Below, one piece after another: positions 17,297 to 26,028 of a DNA stretch of 64,000 bases. The stretch lies in assembly GCA_963713545.1 (NCBI GenBank), contig CAVQME010000001.1, positions 496,001 through 560,000 of the forward strand, read 5' to 3'. This DNA comes from CAVPLM01 sp963713545. GTDB lineage: Bacteria; Actinomycetota; Thermoleophilia; RBG-16-64-13. Numbering within the stretch: the first letter of the stretch is position 1; each line of letters begins with the position of its first letter. The notes beneath the pieces were generated by a model. That model worked only from the letters and a program-made list of their open reading frames with translations. It had not been told where the DNA came from and searched no databases. The position numbers and the translations under genes were made by a program.

Positions 17297-18502
17297 CTAT
17301 CGGTTCTGCAGCGGGTACTCCCGGCAGATCTTCTGCTGGTTCTTGCCGGTCGGGACGATCAGCTTGCCGTCGACCTCGTCGAGCGGGAACCACCACTTCT
17401 GTGTGTGTTCGGTCGGATCGACGTAGTTGTTCGCGACGACCCGCTCGTGCTGCTCATCCACCCGCTTGTGCAGCCAGGTCAGGGCGCCATCCCAATCGGC
17501 GAAGTCGCGCGGTTCCTGGCCTGGGATGTGCCACGGGCACACCTTGGTGCAGCGTCCGCATACGCAGCCTTCTTCGTTGAGCACGTCGAAATCGGAGCAG
17601 ACCTTGCTGTTGAGCTTCCAGGTATAGTAGCCGTTGTAGAGTGTCTTTGGTCCTCTGGTGATCGCCCGAGGCGGGCACTGCTCGGCGCAGAGCGTGCATT
17701 TGCCGCAATACTTCTGCAGCCCGAAGTCGATGTAGCCATCGGTTTCGAGCTCCATGTTGGTAAGTACGCAGGCCGACTTGAAGTTGCACCCGAGGAACGG
17801 GTTGAGGATGATCCCCATCCGGGACACTTCGCCCAGGCCGGCATCGAGGACGATCTGAGGCATCAGGGTCCGGTAGCGGTTCATGTTGGAGGCCTCGGCT
17901 TCGAAGCCGAGGCGGCGCAGGTAGTTGGCCATGGTCTCGGTCTGCATGGCCAGGCGCTGGTAGGCCTGGAAGCTGGCCGGGTCGACGATCTCCTCCCAGC
18001 CGTTGGACGCCGAGATGGTGGGGTCATGCTTGCGGCACAGGAGCACGATGGCGTACTTGAAGGGAGCTTCGATCTCCCTGCCTTTCATATTGTGCGTGTA
18101 GACGGCGGACTGGCTGAGCGAGCCGATACCGACCAGGTCGGCGCCGAGGAAGTGACCGAGAAGCTTGACATGGCGGCTCAGCACCCGCGGATCTTCGGGG
18201 ATGGGCGTCCTCTCAGGGGCTACAGGATTGAGCTTGCGCACCACCGTGTTGATGAGGTTCTGCATGTCCATGAGAGACGCACCCAGAGGATAGCGGGCGG
18301 TCATGCGGATGAACTCCCGCTGGATCTCCTCGCCGTATTCGCCGAGGAGCGACTTCCCAAAGGGACTCTCGCGCTCGTCGCGCCGCTCGATGGGCCCGAC
18401 GATCTCGTTGGTGGGCTTGTCGACCCGTTTCAGTAGATGGGTCGGCCACGGCCCGATCGGGTCGTCGTTGTAGAGGATGTCGTGGTACTTCAGTCGGTCC
18501 AT
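17297..18502 (-). CDS. Cytosolic reductive-dehalogenase-like corrinoid/iron-sulfur protein
   Basis: 401 residues. The C-terminal half carries the RdhA signature: NPFLGCNFKSACVLTNMEL, then IDFGLQKYCGKCTLCAEQCP (C266, C269, C272, C276) and a second cluster region with C302 and C313-x-C315-x2-C318-x3-C322. RdhA proteins use cobalamin and two [4Fe-4S] clusters to remove halogens reductively; some relatives may do other reductive eliminations. There is no Tat signal and no adjacent RdhB anchor, so it resembles soluble, non-respiratory forms. It is the last gene of a four-gene operon with an AOR, a MoaD-like protein and a decarboxylase-like amidohydrolase, which points to a halogenated or substituted aromatic acid. 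The substrate is unproven. Confidence 0.8.
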   Translation of the reverse strand: MDRLKYHDILYNDDPIGPWPTHLLKRVDKPTNEIVGPIERRDERESPFGKSLLGEYGEEIQREFIRMTARYPLGASLMDMQNLINTVVRKLNPVAPERTPIPEDPRVLSRHVKLLGHFLGADLVGIGSLSQSAVYTHNMKGREIEAPFKYAIVLLCRKHDPTISASNGWEEIVDPASFQAYQRLAMQTETMANYLRRLGFEAEASNMNRYRTLMPQIVLDAGLGEVSRMGIILNPFLGCNFKSACVLTNMELETDGYIDFGLQKYCGKCTLCAEQCPPRAITRGPKTLYNGYYTWKLNSKVCSDFDVLNEEGCVCGRCTKVCPWHIPGQEPRDFADWDGALTWLHKRVDEQHERVVANNYVDPTEHTQKWWFPLDEVDGKLIVPTGKNQQKICREYPLQNR

Positions 18503-18573
18503 GGACCAGCCTTTCTTTTGGGCGGATCTGCGGGTCTGACGGGATCAGCGACTGGAAGCGGGTCAGAGGGGGA

Positions 18574-19599
18574 TCAGTCGAAGCCCAAAGCGGCCGCGTT
18601 CTTGTAGTAGACCTGCGCCTTTTCGGCTTCCGACATCCCCAGCCCCTCGAGATAATGCATACATTCGTCCATCTCCTCGTAGGGATAGTCGGTGCCGAGC
18701 ATGATCTTCTCGATGCCGAGCGCCTCCTGCGTGCAATGGAAGGCCGCCGGCAGGTAGTTTCCGCTGGTGGTCATCGTCATGTTGTCGCGCAGGTAGTCGC
18801 TGGGCACCCGCATGAGGTCGGGCACCACTTCCGGGTCCGAAGCTTTGAGATGAGGCCTGACGAACGGATGGTCTATCCTCTGCATCAAGAAAGGCAGGCC
18901 TTCCCCGTAATGCCCCAGGATGATCTTGAGCTTGGGGAAAGCGTCGAAGGCCCCGCTCAGCACGAGCCGCATCATGGCCATGGCCGTCTCGATGCCGAAA
19001 CCGAAAGCCGCCCCGGCCAAGGGCAGACCGTAGGTGCGCAGCTGCGGGATCATAGGCGCTACCGGATGCAGGTAGATCGGAACGCCCAACTCCTCCGCCT
19101 TGGCAAGGATGGGCCAGTAGCGCTTCTCGTCTATGTACGAATCGCCAAAGTTCGAGTGGCACTTCCAGCCCTTGAAGGCCAGGTCTTTGACGGCCCGCTC
19201 GAGCTCCTGGGCAGCGGCCTCGGGGTCCTTGGGAGCGAGTGCGGCAAATCCCATCAGCCGACCGGGGTACTTGTCGATGGCGGCTGCGAGTTCGTCGTTG
19301 ATGCTCCGGGCGAGGCGGGCGCCGGTGGTGGCGTCAAAATGGTCTGTGCCGGGGGCGGTCAGCGACACCACGGCCGCGTCGATGCCTGCGGCATCCATCC
19401 CCTCGATCCGCTCCTTGCCTAGATCGAGAAGACGGTTGAGGAGGAAGTCGCCGTGTGGCTCGAAGGCATCGTCGCGGTAGTACATGCGGCGCCTGCCTGA
19501 GGCCGGATCGTCGACGAACCGCGGGTATGCCGGGTTCCTATACATGGCGTCGACCCACTCCTGGGTCGCGAAATGGGTCTCCAGGTCGATCGTCTTCAC
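18574..19599 (-). CDS. Amidohydrolase-2 family (de)carboxylase, gamma-resorcylate-decarboxylase-like
   Basis: 341 residues from the GTG at 19599, which has AAAGG-type spacing and gives the family N-terminus KTIDLETHF. Likely metal and catalytic residues match gamma-resorcylate decarboxylase: E7-x-H9, H178 (LHPVAP), H230 (GHYGEGLPF) and D304 (GTDYPYEE). These enzymes interconvert dihydroxybenzoates and phenols plus CO2. A longer frame opens at 19662. Its neighbours are AOR/MoaD upstream and an RdhA-like gene downstream, so it probably acts in the same aromatic route. Other ACMSD-type reactions remain possible. Confidence 0.82.
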   Translation of the reverse strand: MKTIDLETHFATQEWVDAMYRNPAYPRFVDDPASGRRRMYYRDDAFEPHGDFLLNRLLDLGKERIEGMDAAGIDAAVVSLTAPGTDHFDATTGARLARSINDELAAAIDKYPGRLMGFAALAPKDPEAAAQELERAVKDLAFKGWKCHSNFGDSYIDEKRYWPILAKAEELGVPIYLHPVAPMIPQLRTYGLPLAGAAFGFGIETAMAMMRLVLSGAFDAFPKLKIILGHYGEGLPFLMQRIDHPFVRPHLKASDPEVVPDLMRVPSDYLRDNMTMTTSGNYLPAAFHCTQEALGIEKIMLGTDYPYEEMDECMHYLEGLGMSEAEKAQVYYKNAAALGFD

Positions 19600-19663
19600 G
19601 ATCCTGCCTTTCTTGTCGATGCCACTCTTGTTCGTCGTCTGAATCCGGTGGCCGGCTCGCACT

Positions 19664-19951
19664 CTATCCGCCGGCGATGGGGATGAATATGAGGACGTCG
19701 TCGCCTTCCTTAAGGACTGTCTTCCGGCCGGCCAGCGCGGTGATATCGCGACCGTTGACCATGACCCTCAGCGGGGCATGGGCGCTCTCCTCTTTGGGCA
19801 CGGCCAGGTATGGAGCCAGCTTGTCGCCACCTATCTCCATGAGTCTCTCGACCAGGTCGGCGATAGTGGCTCCCTCGGCCAGGCTCAACTCCATCTCCCC
19901 CTGGCCAAGAAGCGTCTTGATCAGGGCGATGCTACGGACGGCGATCTTCAC
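19664..19951 (-). CDS. MoaD/ThiS-like ubiquitin-fold sulfur carrier paired with AOR
   Basis: 95 residues with a beta-grasp pattern and the C-terminal di-glycine (IPIAGG) that is thiocarboxylated in MoaD and ThiS proteins. Such genes often accompany tungsten-dependent aldehyde:ferredoxin oxidoreductases and are thought to serve cofactor synthesis for the partner. It lies 39 bases after the AOR gene. A second copy pairs with the second AOR at 52735. Confidence 0.82.
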   Translation of the reverse strand: MKIAVRSIALIKTLLGQGEMELSLAEGATIADLVERLMEIGGDKLAPYLAVPKEESAHAPLRVMVNGRDITALAGRKTVLKEGDDVLIFIPIAGG

Positions 19952-19990
19952 AACTGTATCCGCTCCCGATGACCGAATACGCTTTGCCTG

Positions 19991-21862
19991 TCAGAGGCCA
20001 AGCTTGTCCGCGGCGTAGCCCAAACGCAGTTCCTCCAACTTGGCCCGCCTGGGGATCCCTTCGCGATCCCAGCCGCGGGCATCGTAGTACTCGTCCAGCA
20101 TGAAGTCGAGGTCGGCCTGGCTGATCAACTGCCCCTTCGACGGCCCATCGGGGATGGGCTCGGTCTTCAGACGCTCCGGCAGGTCGTCGTCCGCCCGGGT
20201 GAACCCGGCAAGGATGTTGAAGACGCGAGCCAGCGTGTTGATGCGGTCGCCGACCTCGTGCACCTCTTCGGGAGTGTAGAGAAGGCCCGTCGTGCCCTCC
20301 ATCAGATCGGCCGTGTTCTCGAACATGAAATCGGCCACCGCCATGTCCATCAGAAAGACGCACATCGTGGGAGAGTCGGCCAAGGCCGTACGGGCGTCCT
20401 GGTCCCACTTGCACAGCTTGCCCTTGCCCTCGATGGCAAAACGGTCCACCGGGTAGGGGATGGGGATCCCGAAGATCTCCTGGAAAGCGTAGCCCTTGTT
20501 GTGGTCGGCACCCGTGAAGGCGGTCGCGTAGTTGAGGCCGTGCGCCTTCGCCCCACGGACGTCGTAGGCCGGCAGCTCCAGGCCTTTGACGTGCATGGCG
20601 TAGCGTTCGCTGCCCTTGCCTATCTTTTCGGCCGCCGACTTGACACCGTCAGCCAGGATGTCGCCCAGGCCCTGCCGCTCTCCGATCATGTACAACAGTT
20701 TGACCATCGACTGGTCGTTACCGAAATGAAGGTCCATCCCTCCCGTGTCCTCGAGCGTGAGTATGCCCCGCTCGAAGAGCTCCATGGCGAAGGCGATGCT
20801 GACCCCAGCCGACATGGTGTCGAGACCCAACTCGTCGGAGATCCGGTCGCACGCGATGATCGCGTCGGGGTTATCCACCCCGGTGACTCCGCCGAACGAG
20901 TACAGAGTCTCGTATTCCGGGCCTTCCGTGAACCAACCGGCGTACGGCCCGTCTTGAGCCAGGCGGAGCTGGCTGCAGCCGACCGGGCAGGTCGCACAGG
21001 CCGTCTTGCCCATTCCGCGCGATTCGATGGCAAAGCCACCGATCGTGTCGGCGGGCTTGAACACGCCAGTCGCGGTCCAGTTTTTGGCCGGGTAGATACC
21101 CAGGCTTTGAGTCAGGTCGAGGGTGGTAGAGGTGCCGTAGCGCGAGAACTCAGGGTAGAGGATGGGGCTCTTACGCATGCCGGCCAGCATGCGCTTGCGC
21201 GCGGCGTCGTACTTCTCCTTGTCCGCGATGGCCATCTGCTCGTCGCCCCGAAGGGCGATGGCCTTGAGGTTCTTGCTGCCCATGACGGCCCCGAGACCCT
21301 TGCGCCCGGCTACTCGGCGCTCGTTCACGATGCATGCCATTTTGGAAAGCTTCTCCCCGGCCGGCCCGATGCAGCTGACACGGATGTTCTGGTCGTGAAG
21401 CTCGTCCTTGATGACCTGCTGGCAGTCGGTGCTGGTGAGACCCCATAGCTCCTTCGCCGAGCGGAACTTGACCTCGTGGTTCTTGATCCAGAGGTAGGTC
21501 GGCTCCTCGGCCTTGCCCTCGATGATGATCACGTCGTAGCCGGCCCGTTTCATCTCCACCGGGAAGTGCCCGCCGGTGGTGGCTACCCCCATGGCGCCGG
21601 TAGCGGGGGACTTCGCATTGATCGCCATGCGGCTGGAGCACGGGACGCTCGTGCCCGTGAAGGGGCCGGGAGCGTAGATGAGCTTGTTCTCCGGACCCAG
21701 GGGGTCGCAGTCCGCCGGGACCTCGTCGTACAGATACTTGACGGTGAAGCCCGAACCACCGATGAAGTCTTGCGCTACCTCCACGGGCAGCGGCTCCTCT
21801 TTGAAAGTCTTGTCGGTCAGGTTGACCCGCAGGACTTTGCCGGTGTAGCCCCCTGTGTACAT
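19991..21862 (-). CDS. Tungsten-type aldehyde:ferredoxin oxidoreductase family enzyme (copy 1)
   Basis: 623 residues from ATG 21862, preceded by AAAGGAG. The AOR family start MYTGGYTGKVLRVNL is present, with GAVMGSKNLKAI (pterin-binding region) and cluster ligands C289-x2-C292-x3-C296 plus C501. The family holds tungsto-bispterin enzymes that oxidise aldehydes to acids with ferredoxin; the BamB subunit of class II benzoyl-CoA reductase is also a member, though no BamC-I genes are seen here. First gene of an operon with MoaD-like, amidohydrolase and RdhA-like genes. It might oxidise an aldehyde or drive low-potential electron transfer for the RdhA-like partner; the latter is speculative. Confidence 0.9.
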   Translation of the reverse strand: MYTGGYTGKVLRVNLTDKTFKEEPLPVEVAQDFIGGSGFTVKYLYDEVPADCDPLGPENKLIYAPGPFTGTSVPCSSRMAINAKSPATGAMGVATTGGHFPVEMKRAGYDVIIIEGKAEEPTYLWIKNHEVKFRSAKELWGLTSTDCQQVIKDELHDQNIRVSCIGPAGEKLSKMACIVNERRVAGRKGLGAVMGSKNLKAIALRGDEQMAIADKEKYDAARKRMLAGMRKSPILYPEFSRYGTSTTLDLTQSLGIYPAKNWTATGVFKPADTIGGFAIESRGMGKTACATCPVGCSQLRLAQDGPYAGWFTEGPEYETLYSFGGVTGVDNPDAIIACDRISDELGLDTMSAGVSIAFAMELFERGILTLEDTGGMDLHFGNDQSMVKLLYMIGERQGLGDILADGVKSAAEKIGKGSERYAMHVKGLELPAYDVRGAKAHGLNYATAFTGADHNKGYAFQEIFGIPIPYPVDRFAIEGKGKLCKWDQDARTALADSPTMCVFLMDMAVADFMFENTADLMEGTTGLLYTPEEVHEVGDRINTLARVFNILAGFTRADDDLPERLKTEPIPDGPSKGQLISQADLDFMLDEYYDARGWDREGIPRRAKLEELRLGYAADKLGL

Positions 21863-22101
21863 GTCACTCCTTTGCTCCGCGGCCTCCGCGGCTTCTTGGT
21901 AGCTCGAGGAAAAGCCCTGGAAAACTGCTTTCCGCAGGTACAAAGGATATCAGCAGTGCGCGGGGCGCGCACGGGGAGGGTCTCACAGACGAGAACGTAT
22001 GCTCCGTAACGGCGGGATTTGCCCGAAGCCACCAGATGGCCGCAGAAAGACGGGCCCAGGCGGGCGCGACGCGGGGCGTGCGCGACGATATACTGGTGCG
22101 C

Positions 22102-22770
22102 ATGGCAGAGACCGAATCCGCGTACCGCGTCCCCCGCCAGAAGCGGAGCCGGGAGTCGCTGGAGCGACTACTCGACGCAGCCGAAGAGCAGATCCGGGCA
22201 GAAGGGGGCGACTCGCTCACCGTGGCCAGTGTGCTGAATCGCGCCGGTCTCTCGGTCGGCGCCTTCTATACCAGGTTCCCCGACAAGACCGCTCTTCTGC
22301 ACTTGCTCCAGGACCGGTTCCACAAGCGCTTGGAACCCCTCATTCATGCCGAATTGCTCGAGGAGCCCAGCTCACCCGAGACCCTCGCGGAGGCGGTAGA
22401 TCGCACCATCGGCACACTCATAAGACGCGTCAGCGGGGAGCGCGAGCTCTCACGAGCCTTCATGATGAACTCGGTGTTCGATCAGGTGCTGAGAGAACGG
22501 GGCGAGCGCGTGAACCGGGAGCGCCGCGAGGTGCTGATAAAGGTGCTCATGAAGCATCGCGACGAGATCGGCCACTCCGACCCCGTCCTCGCCATAAGCA
22601 TTGCGTACGGGATGTACGCCGCCGTCCTCAGGGGGAGGATGGTGTTCGGGCAGGAGCACGAGCTCTACTACGGCATCGAGAGCGAGACCATCTTCAGCGA
22701 GCTGCGCAGGGCCCTCTACCTGTACCTCCGGGGAGACGCCCCGGCCGTCTGCCCCGACGCAGCGAAATAG
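22102..22770 (+). CDS. TetR-family transcriptional regulator
   Basis: About 222 residues from ATG 22102. The N-terminal HTH is clear (LERLLDAAEEQIRAEG, then TVASVLNRAGLSVGAFYTRFPDKTALL). The ligand domain is unrecognised. It is divergent from the AOR operon (start 21862), the common position for a local repressor. No ribosome-binding site precedes the start, but a TATACT box (22089-22094) lies just upstream, so a leaderless transcript is possible; alternatives are GTG 22096 and the longer frame from 22036. Confidence 0.85.
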   Translation: MAETESAYRVPRQKRSRESLERLLDAAEEQIRAEGGDSLTVASVLNRAGLSVGAFYTRFPDKTALLHLLQDRFHKRLEPLIHAELLEEPSSPETLAEAVDRTIGTLIRRVSGERELSRAFMMNSVFDQVLRERGERVNRERREVLIKVLMKHRDEIGHSDPVLAISIAYGMYAAVLRGRMVFGQEHELYYGIESETIFSELRRALYLYLRGDAPAVCPDAAK

Positions 22771-22771
22771 A

Positions 22772-22796
22772 GAGAGCCCCGCGCCGCGGGGCTCTC
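22772..22796. terminator. Bidirectional hairpin between TetR and binding-protein gene 1
   Basis: An 11-bp perfect GC-rich stem (22772-22782 with 22786-22796) and a three-base loop lie directly after the TetR stop codon and downstream of the convergent binding-protein gene. Confidence 0.75.
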
Positions 22797-22871
22797 CTCG
22801 AAGCTTCACCCTGACCTGATTGCTTATCAACCCCGGGGCGCTATCGCTTCCCGAGGCACAGCAACCGTGGA

Positions 22872-24341
22872 TCAGGAGTACTGCATCGGCTGCACTTTGG
22901 CAGTCACCTGGAGATCTGGGCTGAGGGCATTGCTGACCATCACGGGCTCAAAGGCGAACTGCGCGCCCTTGACCCATTGCGCGCCGCCGATCGGCGGCTC
23001 GTAGATATTCTCGACCGGGTGCCTGGTGGCCATGTCGATGGGGGCGGTGAAGTCCATGGGCCCGAGGCACATATCCAGCTTGGTGGTCCTCACCTTGCCG
23101 ATGATGTCCTCCTTGTCGTCAAGGTTCGTGACCCGCTTGAAGACGTCCACGGCCCATTCGAACTTGGCATACTGGGCGATCGCAGCGGTCCACTGCTCGC
23201 CGGTCTTGGCCATATAGTCGTCGGCCAACTCCTGGCAGGTCATGCCGGTGATGGAATCCTTGAAAGGCCAAGAGGCGGTCCACACACCCTCGACCGTGGA
23301 ATTGTAGGCGATCTCGCCGATGGCCTCCAGGGTCTGCGGGAAGAGAAGGGCTTTCCCGATCGTCAGGACTTTCGGGTTATAGCCTTGCTGCACCGCTTGC
23401 TTCCAGAAGTTGGTGAAGTCAGGGGTCGTGATCGTCCCACAGCAGATCTCGCACCCTTCCTTCTTGAAGGCGGAGATGTACGCGGTGAAGTCCTCGCTCG
23501 GCACGGGATAGAGGTCGGGCAAGTAGTAGGTATAGCCCGCTGCCTCCACCGCCGGCGGCAGCCCGGTCGTCATGTCCGTCCAGGCCGCGCCGTCCGCGTC
23601 ATTGGCGAAGATGAACCCGACCTTCTTGTTGGTGGGGACCTGGTCCCACATAGCGATGAAGTTGGCAACGATCTGCTCCAAGCCCAGCGCGTTGGCGTAG
23701 GTCCATTTGAACGGCTTGTCGGGGGTGGCGCCCCGGCCGAAGTAGAACGGCTGCCAGGGCACGAAGTTCGCGATCGATGGCATCCCGAACGCCTCGCACT
23801 GATCGGCAACGGGGTTGGCGGTGTCCGGAGTCCCGGAGGCCATCATGAGATCGAGTTTCTCGTTGTTGATCAGGTCGCCGGCCACCTGCGCGGCCCGGTT
23901 GGAGTCGGACTGGCTGTCGGCCCGCTTGATCACGATCTTGTGCTGCTTCCCGTCGCCGCCCATGATGCCGTCGGGCAACGCGGCCATGCCGAACTCCACC
24001 CACCAGTCATCGGCCTTGGCGAACAAGGCCAGGGGACCGGTGCTGGGCGAGACCAGGCCGAGAATGATGTCTCGGCCGGCTTCCGGGCCGGCGCTCACCG
24101 TGGTGGTCGGAGCAGCGGTGGTGGTGGTAGTCGGAGCGGCCGTCGTGGTCGTCGCGACACTGGCTGTGGTGGTCGTCTCTTCCTCTTCGCCGCAAGCGGC
24201 AAGCAGTCCACCCAGACCGGCGCCCATGCCCACGGCGGCCCCGGCGACACCGGCGATCTTCAGGAACTCTCTCCGGCTGACAGTCCCGCCTCTCAGCGCG
24301 CCACGCTCTTCAGGCTTGACTCCAGGGTCTTTGTCGTGCAT
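22872..24341 (-). CDS. Tat-exported lipoprotein, branched-chain-amino-acid-type ABC substrate-binding protein (copy 1)
   Basis: 489 residues from ATG 24341 (GGAGGGG upstream). The N-terminus has a Tat motif (SRREFLK, residues 22-28), a hydrophobic stretch and a lipobox ending at Cys50, then an acidic and Thr-rich linker. The mature part is a type I periplasmic-binding fold (LGLVSPSTGPLALF, RAAQVAGDLINNEKLDLMMASGTPDTANPVADQ) of the LivJ/amide-binding class that often captures aromatic acids or amides. There is no permease or ATPase gene nearby. Two paralogues lie at 35302 and 55076 with the same GRGATPDKPFKWT-type segment. Confidence 0.9.
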   Translation of the reverse strand: MHDKDPGVKPEERGALRGGTVSRREFLKIAGVAGAAVGMGAGLGGLLAACGEEEETTTTASVATTTTAAPTTTTTAAPTTTVSAGPEAGRDIILGLVSPSTGPLALFAKADDWWVEFGMAALPDGIMGGDGKQHKIVIKRADSQSDSNRAAQVAGDLINNEKLDLMMASGTPDTANPVADQCEAFGMPSIANFVPWQPFYFGRGATPDKPFKWTYANALGLEQIVANFIAMWDQVPTNKKVGFIFANDADGAAWTDMTTGLPPAVEAAGYTYYLPDLYPVPSEDFTAYISAFKKEGCEICCGTITTPDFTNFWKQAVQQGYNPKVLTIGKALLFPQTLEAIGEIAYNSTVEGVWTASWPFKDSITGMTCQELADDYMAKTGEQWTAAIAQYAKFEWAVDVFKRVTNLDDKEDIIGKVRTTKLDMCLGPMDFTAPIDMATRHPVENIYEPPIGGAQWVKGAQFAFEPVMVSNALSPDLQVTAKVQPMQYS

Positions 24342-24671
24342 CGCGGTCACCCCTCCTCTGGGAAGATACTGGATCATTCACTGCGGCCAACGAGATCGTC
24401 TTGGATTCCCTCCTCTCCGGGCTTTACCAGCCGTCACCGGCCACGTGTCAATCGCGCAGCCGGCACTTTGAGGCGTCACGTGTGTGAGTTAACCGGTCAC
24501 CCCCGGATACCTTCATCCTAGCACCATGACGGCAGTCCATAAACCTGGATAAGTGAGCGCTCGCTTCGGCAGGGAACCACTAAAGCACATGCCGCTTCTT
24601 AACAGCGTCCTTATGCAGATGAGGCTATACTGCATCCGCGCCGTTCCCGACCGAGATCAAGTGAGGTTCGT
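24342..24671. promoter_or_regulatory. 330-base divergent promoter region
   Basis: No gene is seen here. On the minus strand a perfect TTGACA (24446-24451) is followed 19 bases later by a weak TAAAGC, a possible promoter for binding-protein gene 1. On the plus strand TATACT (24626-24631) is a good -10 for the parvulin gene starting at 24672, without a clear -35. Short palindromes (TCAC-GTGA around 24476 and GAGCGCTC around 24556) could be operators. Confidence 0.4.
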
Positions 24672-25922
24672 GTGAAGAAGCTAGTCGTGGCCAGCATCCT
24701 CGTGTTGGTTCTTGCTGCCGCCGTCGGCCTTGTGGTCGGCTGCGGTGAGGGCGGACTGCCTGATGATGCAGTGGCCAAGGTGGGGGAAACCTACATCACC
24801 CAAGAGCAGTTCGATACGCGCATGGCTGCATTCGAAGCCCAGTATGCCGGCTACATGCCGGACAAGGAAGAGGATCCGGAGGGTTACAAGGAGTTCCAAC
24901 TCAACGTGGCGGACTACATGGTCATGTATGAGATGGCGAAACAGAAGGCCCCTTCATATAGCCTGGAGCTTCCCGACACGACCGTGACCGACGCCGACGT
25001 GCAGACTGAGATAGACAAGATTCTGGGCGACTACTACCAAGGCGACCAGGCCAAGTTCGACGAGGCCCTCGCCGCGCAGGGCATGACTGTTGACGATCTG
25101 AAGGCATCCTACAAGGCCTCCATGCTCTACGATAAGGAGAGCACCTTCCTGCAGAGCGTCTACGACGCGGTGACGAAAGACGTCACCACCGTTCCCGAAG
25201 AGGAGATCGCAGCATATTACGAGGAGCACAAGGCTGAGTATTTCGTGGACGAGACGCGGACGGTCCGCCATATCCTGATCTCGCCGACGCCGGACGAGAT
25301 CGACGAGGCCTCGACGACGACCACTACCACCGGATCTACCTCGAGCAGCGACGACTCCTCGACGACCAGTACCGAGTCCACGACGACCACCGTGTATGAG
25401 CCCACCCAGACCGATTGGGACGCGGCTCTGGAAACGGCGAATACGGTCAAAGCCGATCTTGAGGGCGGCGCCGATTGGACGGCTGAGGCAGCCCAGTATT
25501 CCGATGACCCCGGCAGCAAAGACATGGGCGGCGACCTGGGAGAGGTCGCCAAAGGTGAGATGGTCGAGGAGTTCGAGAACGCTGTGTTCTCCCTGGAGTT
25601 GAACGAGATCTCGGAACCCGTCAAGACCACCTATGGCTACCATGTCATCCAGGTTACGGGCATCACTGAAGCCAAGCAGTCGACCCTAGAAGAAGTCAAG
25701 GACGAGATCACCAACACGCTTCTCAACGAGAAGAAGACCGAGGTCTGGGACCAGTGGCTGATCGACATCAAGTCCGAGCTGGGTGTGGTCTATAAAGAGG
25801 GCATGGAGCCCACCACCACTACTACCTCGACGACCGACTCCGGCGGAGCGACCACCACGACGGCGGCGGGGCAGACCATAACCACGGCGGCGCCGTCCAC
25901 GACCACGACGGCCAAGCCGTAG
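24672..25922 (+). CDS. Parvulin-type peptidyl-prolyl isomerase lipoprotein (PrsA/SurA-like) with Thr-rich insert
   Basis: 416 residues, GTG start. The signal ends in a lipobox at Cys24 (VVGC). Residues 35-190 are a SurA/PrsA N-terminal-like helical chaperone region. The parvulin domain begins with RTVRHILIS (199-204) and ends with YGYHVIQVTGI, with the MGGDLGEVAKGEMVEEFE core between. Unusually, about 35 Ser/Thr-rich residues (211-246) interrupt the domain after its first strand. A second Thr-rich tail fills the last ~30 residues. It probably folds exported proteins at the outer face of the membrane. A strong terminator follows. Confidence 0.9.
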   Translation: MKKLVVASILVLVLAAAVGLVVGCGEGGLPDDAVAKVGETYITQEQFDTRMAAFEAQYAGYMPDKEEDPEGYKEFQLNVADYMVMYEMAKQKAPSYSLELPDTTVTDADVQTEIDKILGDYYQGDQAKFDEALAAQGMTVDDLKASYKASMLYDKESTFLQSVYDAVTKDVTTVPEEEIAAYYEEHKAEYFVDETRTVRHILISPTPDEIDEASTTTTTTGSTSSSDDSSTTSTESTTTTVYEPTQTDWDAALETANTVKADLEGGADWTAEAAQYSDDPGSKDMGGDLGEVAKGEMVEEFENAVFSLELNEISEPVKTTYGYHVIQVTGITEAKQSTLEEVKDEITNTLLNEKKTEVWDQWLIDIKSELGVVYKEGMEPTTTTTSTTDSGGATTTTAAGQTITTAAPSTTTTAKP

Positions 25923-25982
25923 TCGGAGAATAGCTCGCGGCTCGACTCCCGTGAGGGGCGTGGCCACACAAGGTCTAACAGC

Positions 25983-26017
25983 GGGGCGGGGCCGGGCAAA
26001 ACCCCCGGCTCCGCCCC
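25983..26017. terminator. Strong hairpin between parvulin and VTC genes
   Basis: A 14-bp stem (25983-25996 with 26004-26017, one G-T pair) with a seven-base loop containing AAAA lies between the convergent genes, followed on the plus strand by a pyrimidine-rich run. Confidence 0.8.
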
Positions 26018-26028
26018 TCTTCTATGTG

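Noticed and set aside
19991..21862. AOR copy 1 as BamB of class II benzoyl-CoA reductase
   Set aside because: No BamC-I genes are in the window, and the adjacent MoaD-like gene is typical of ordinary AOR enzymes. Kept only as a possibility.
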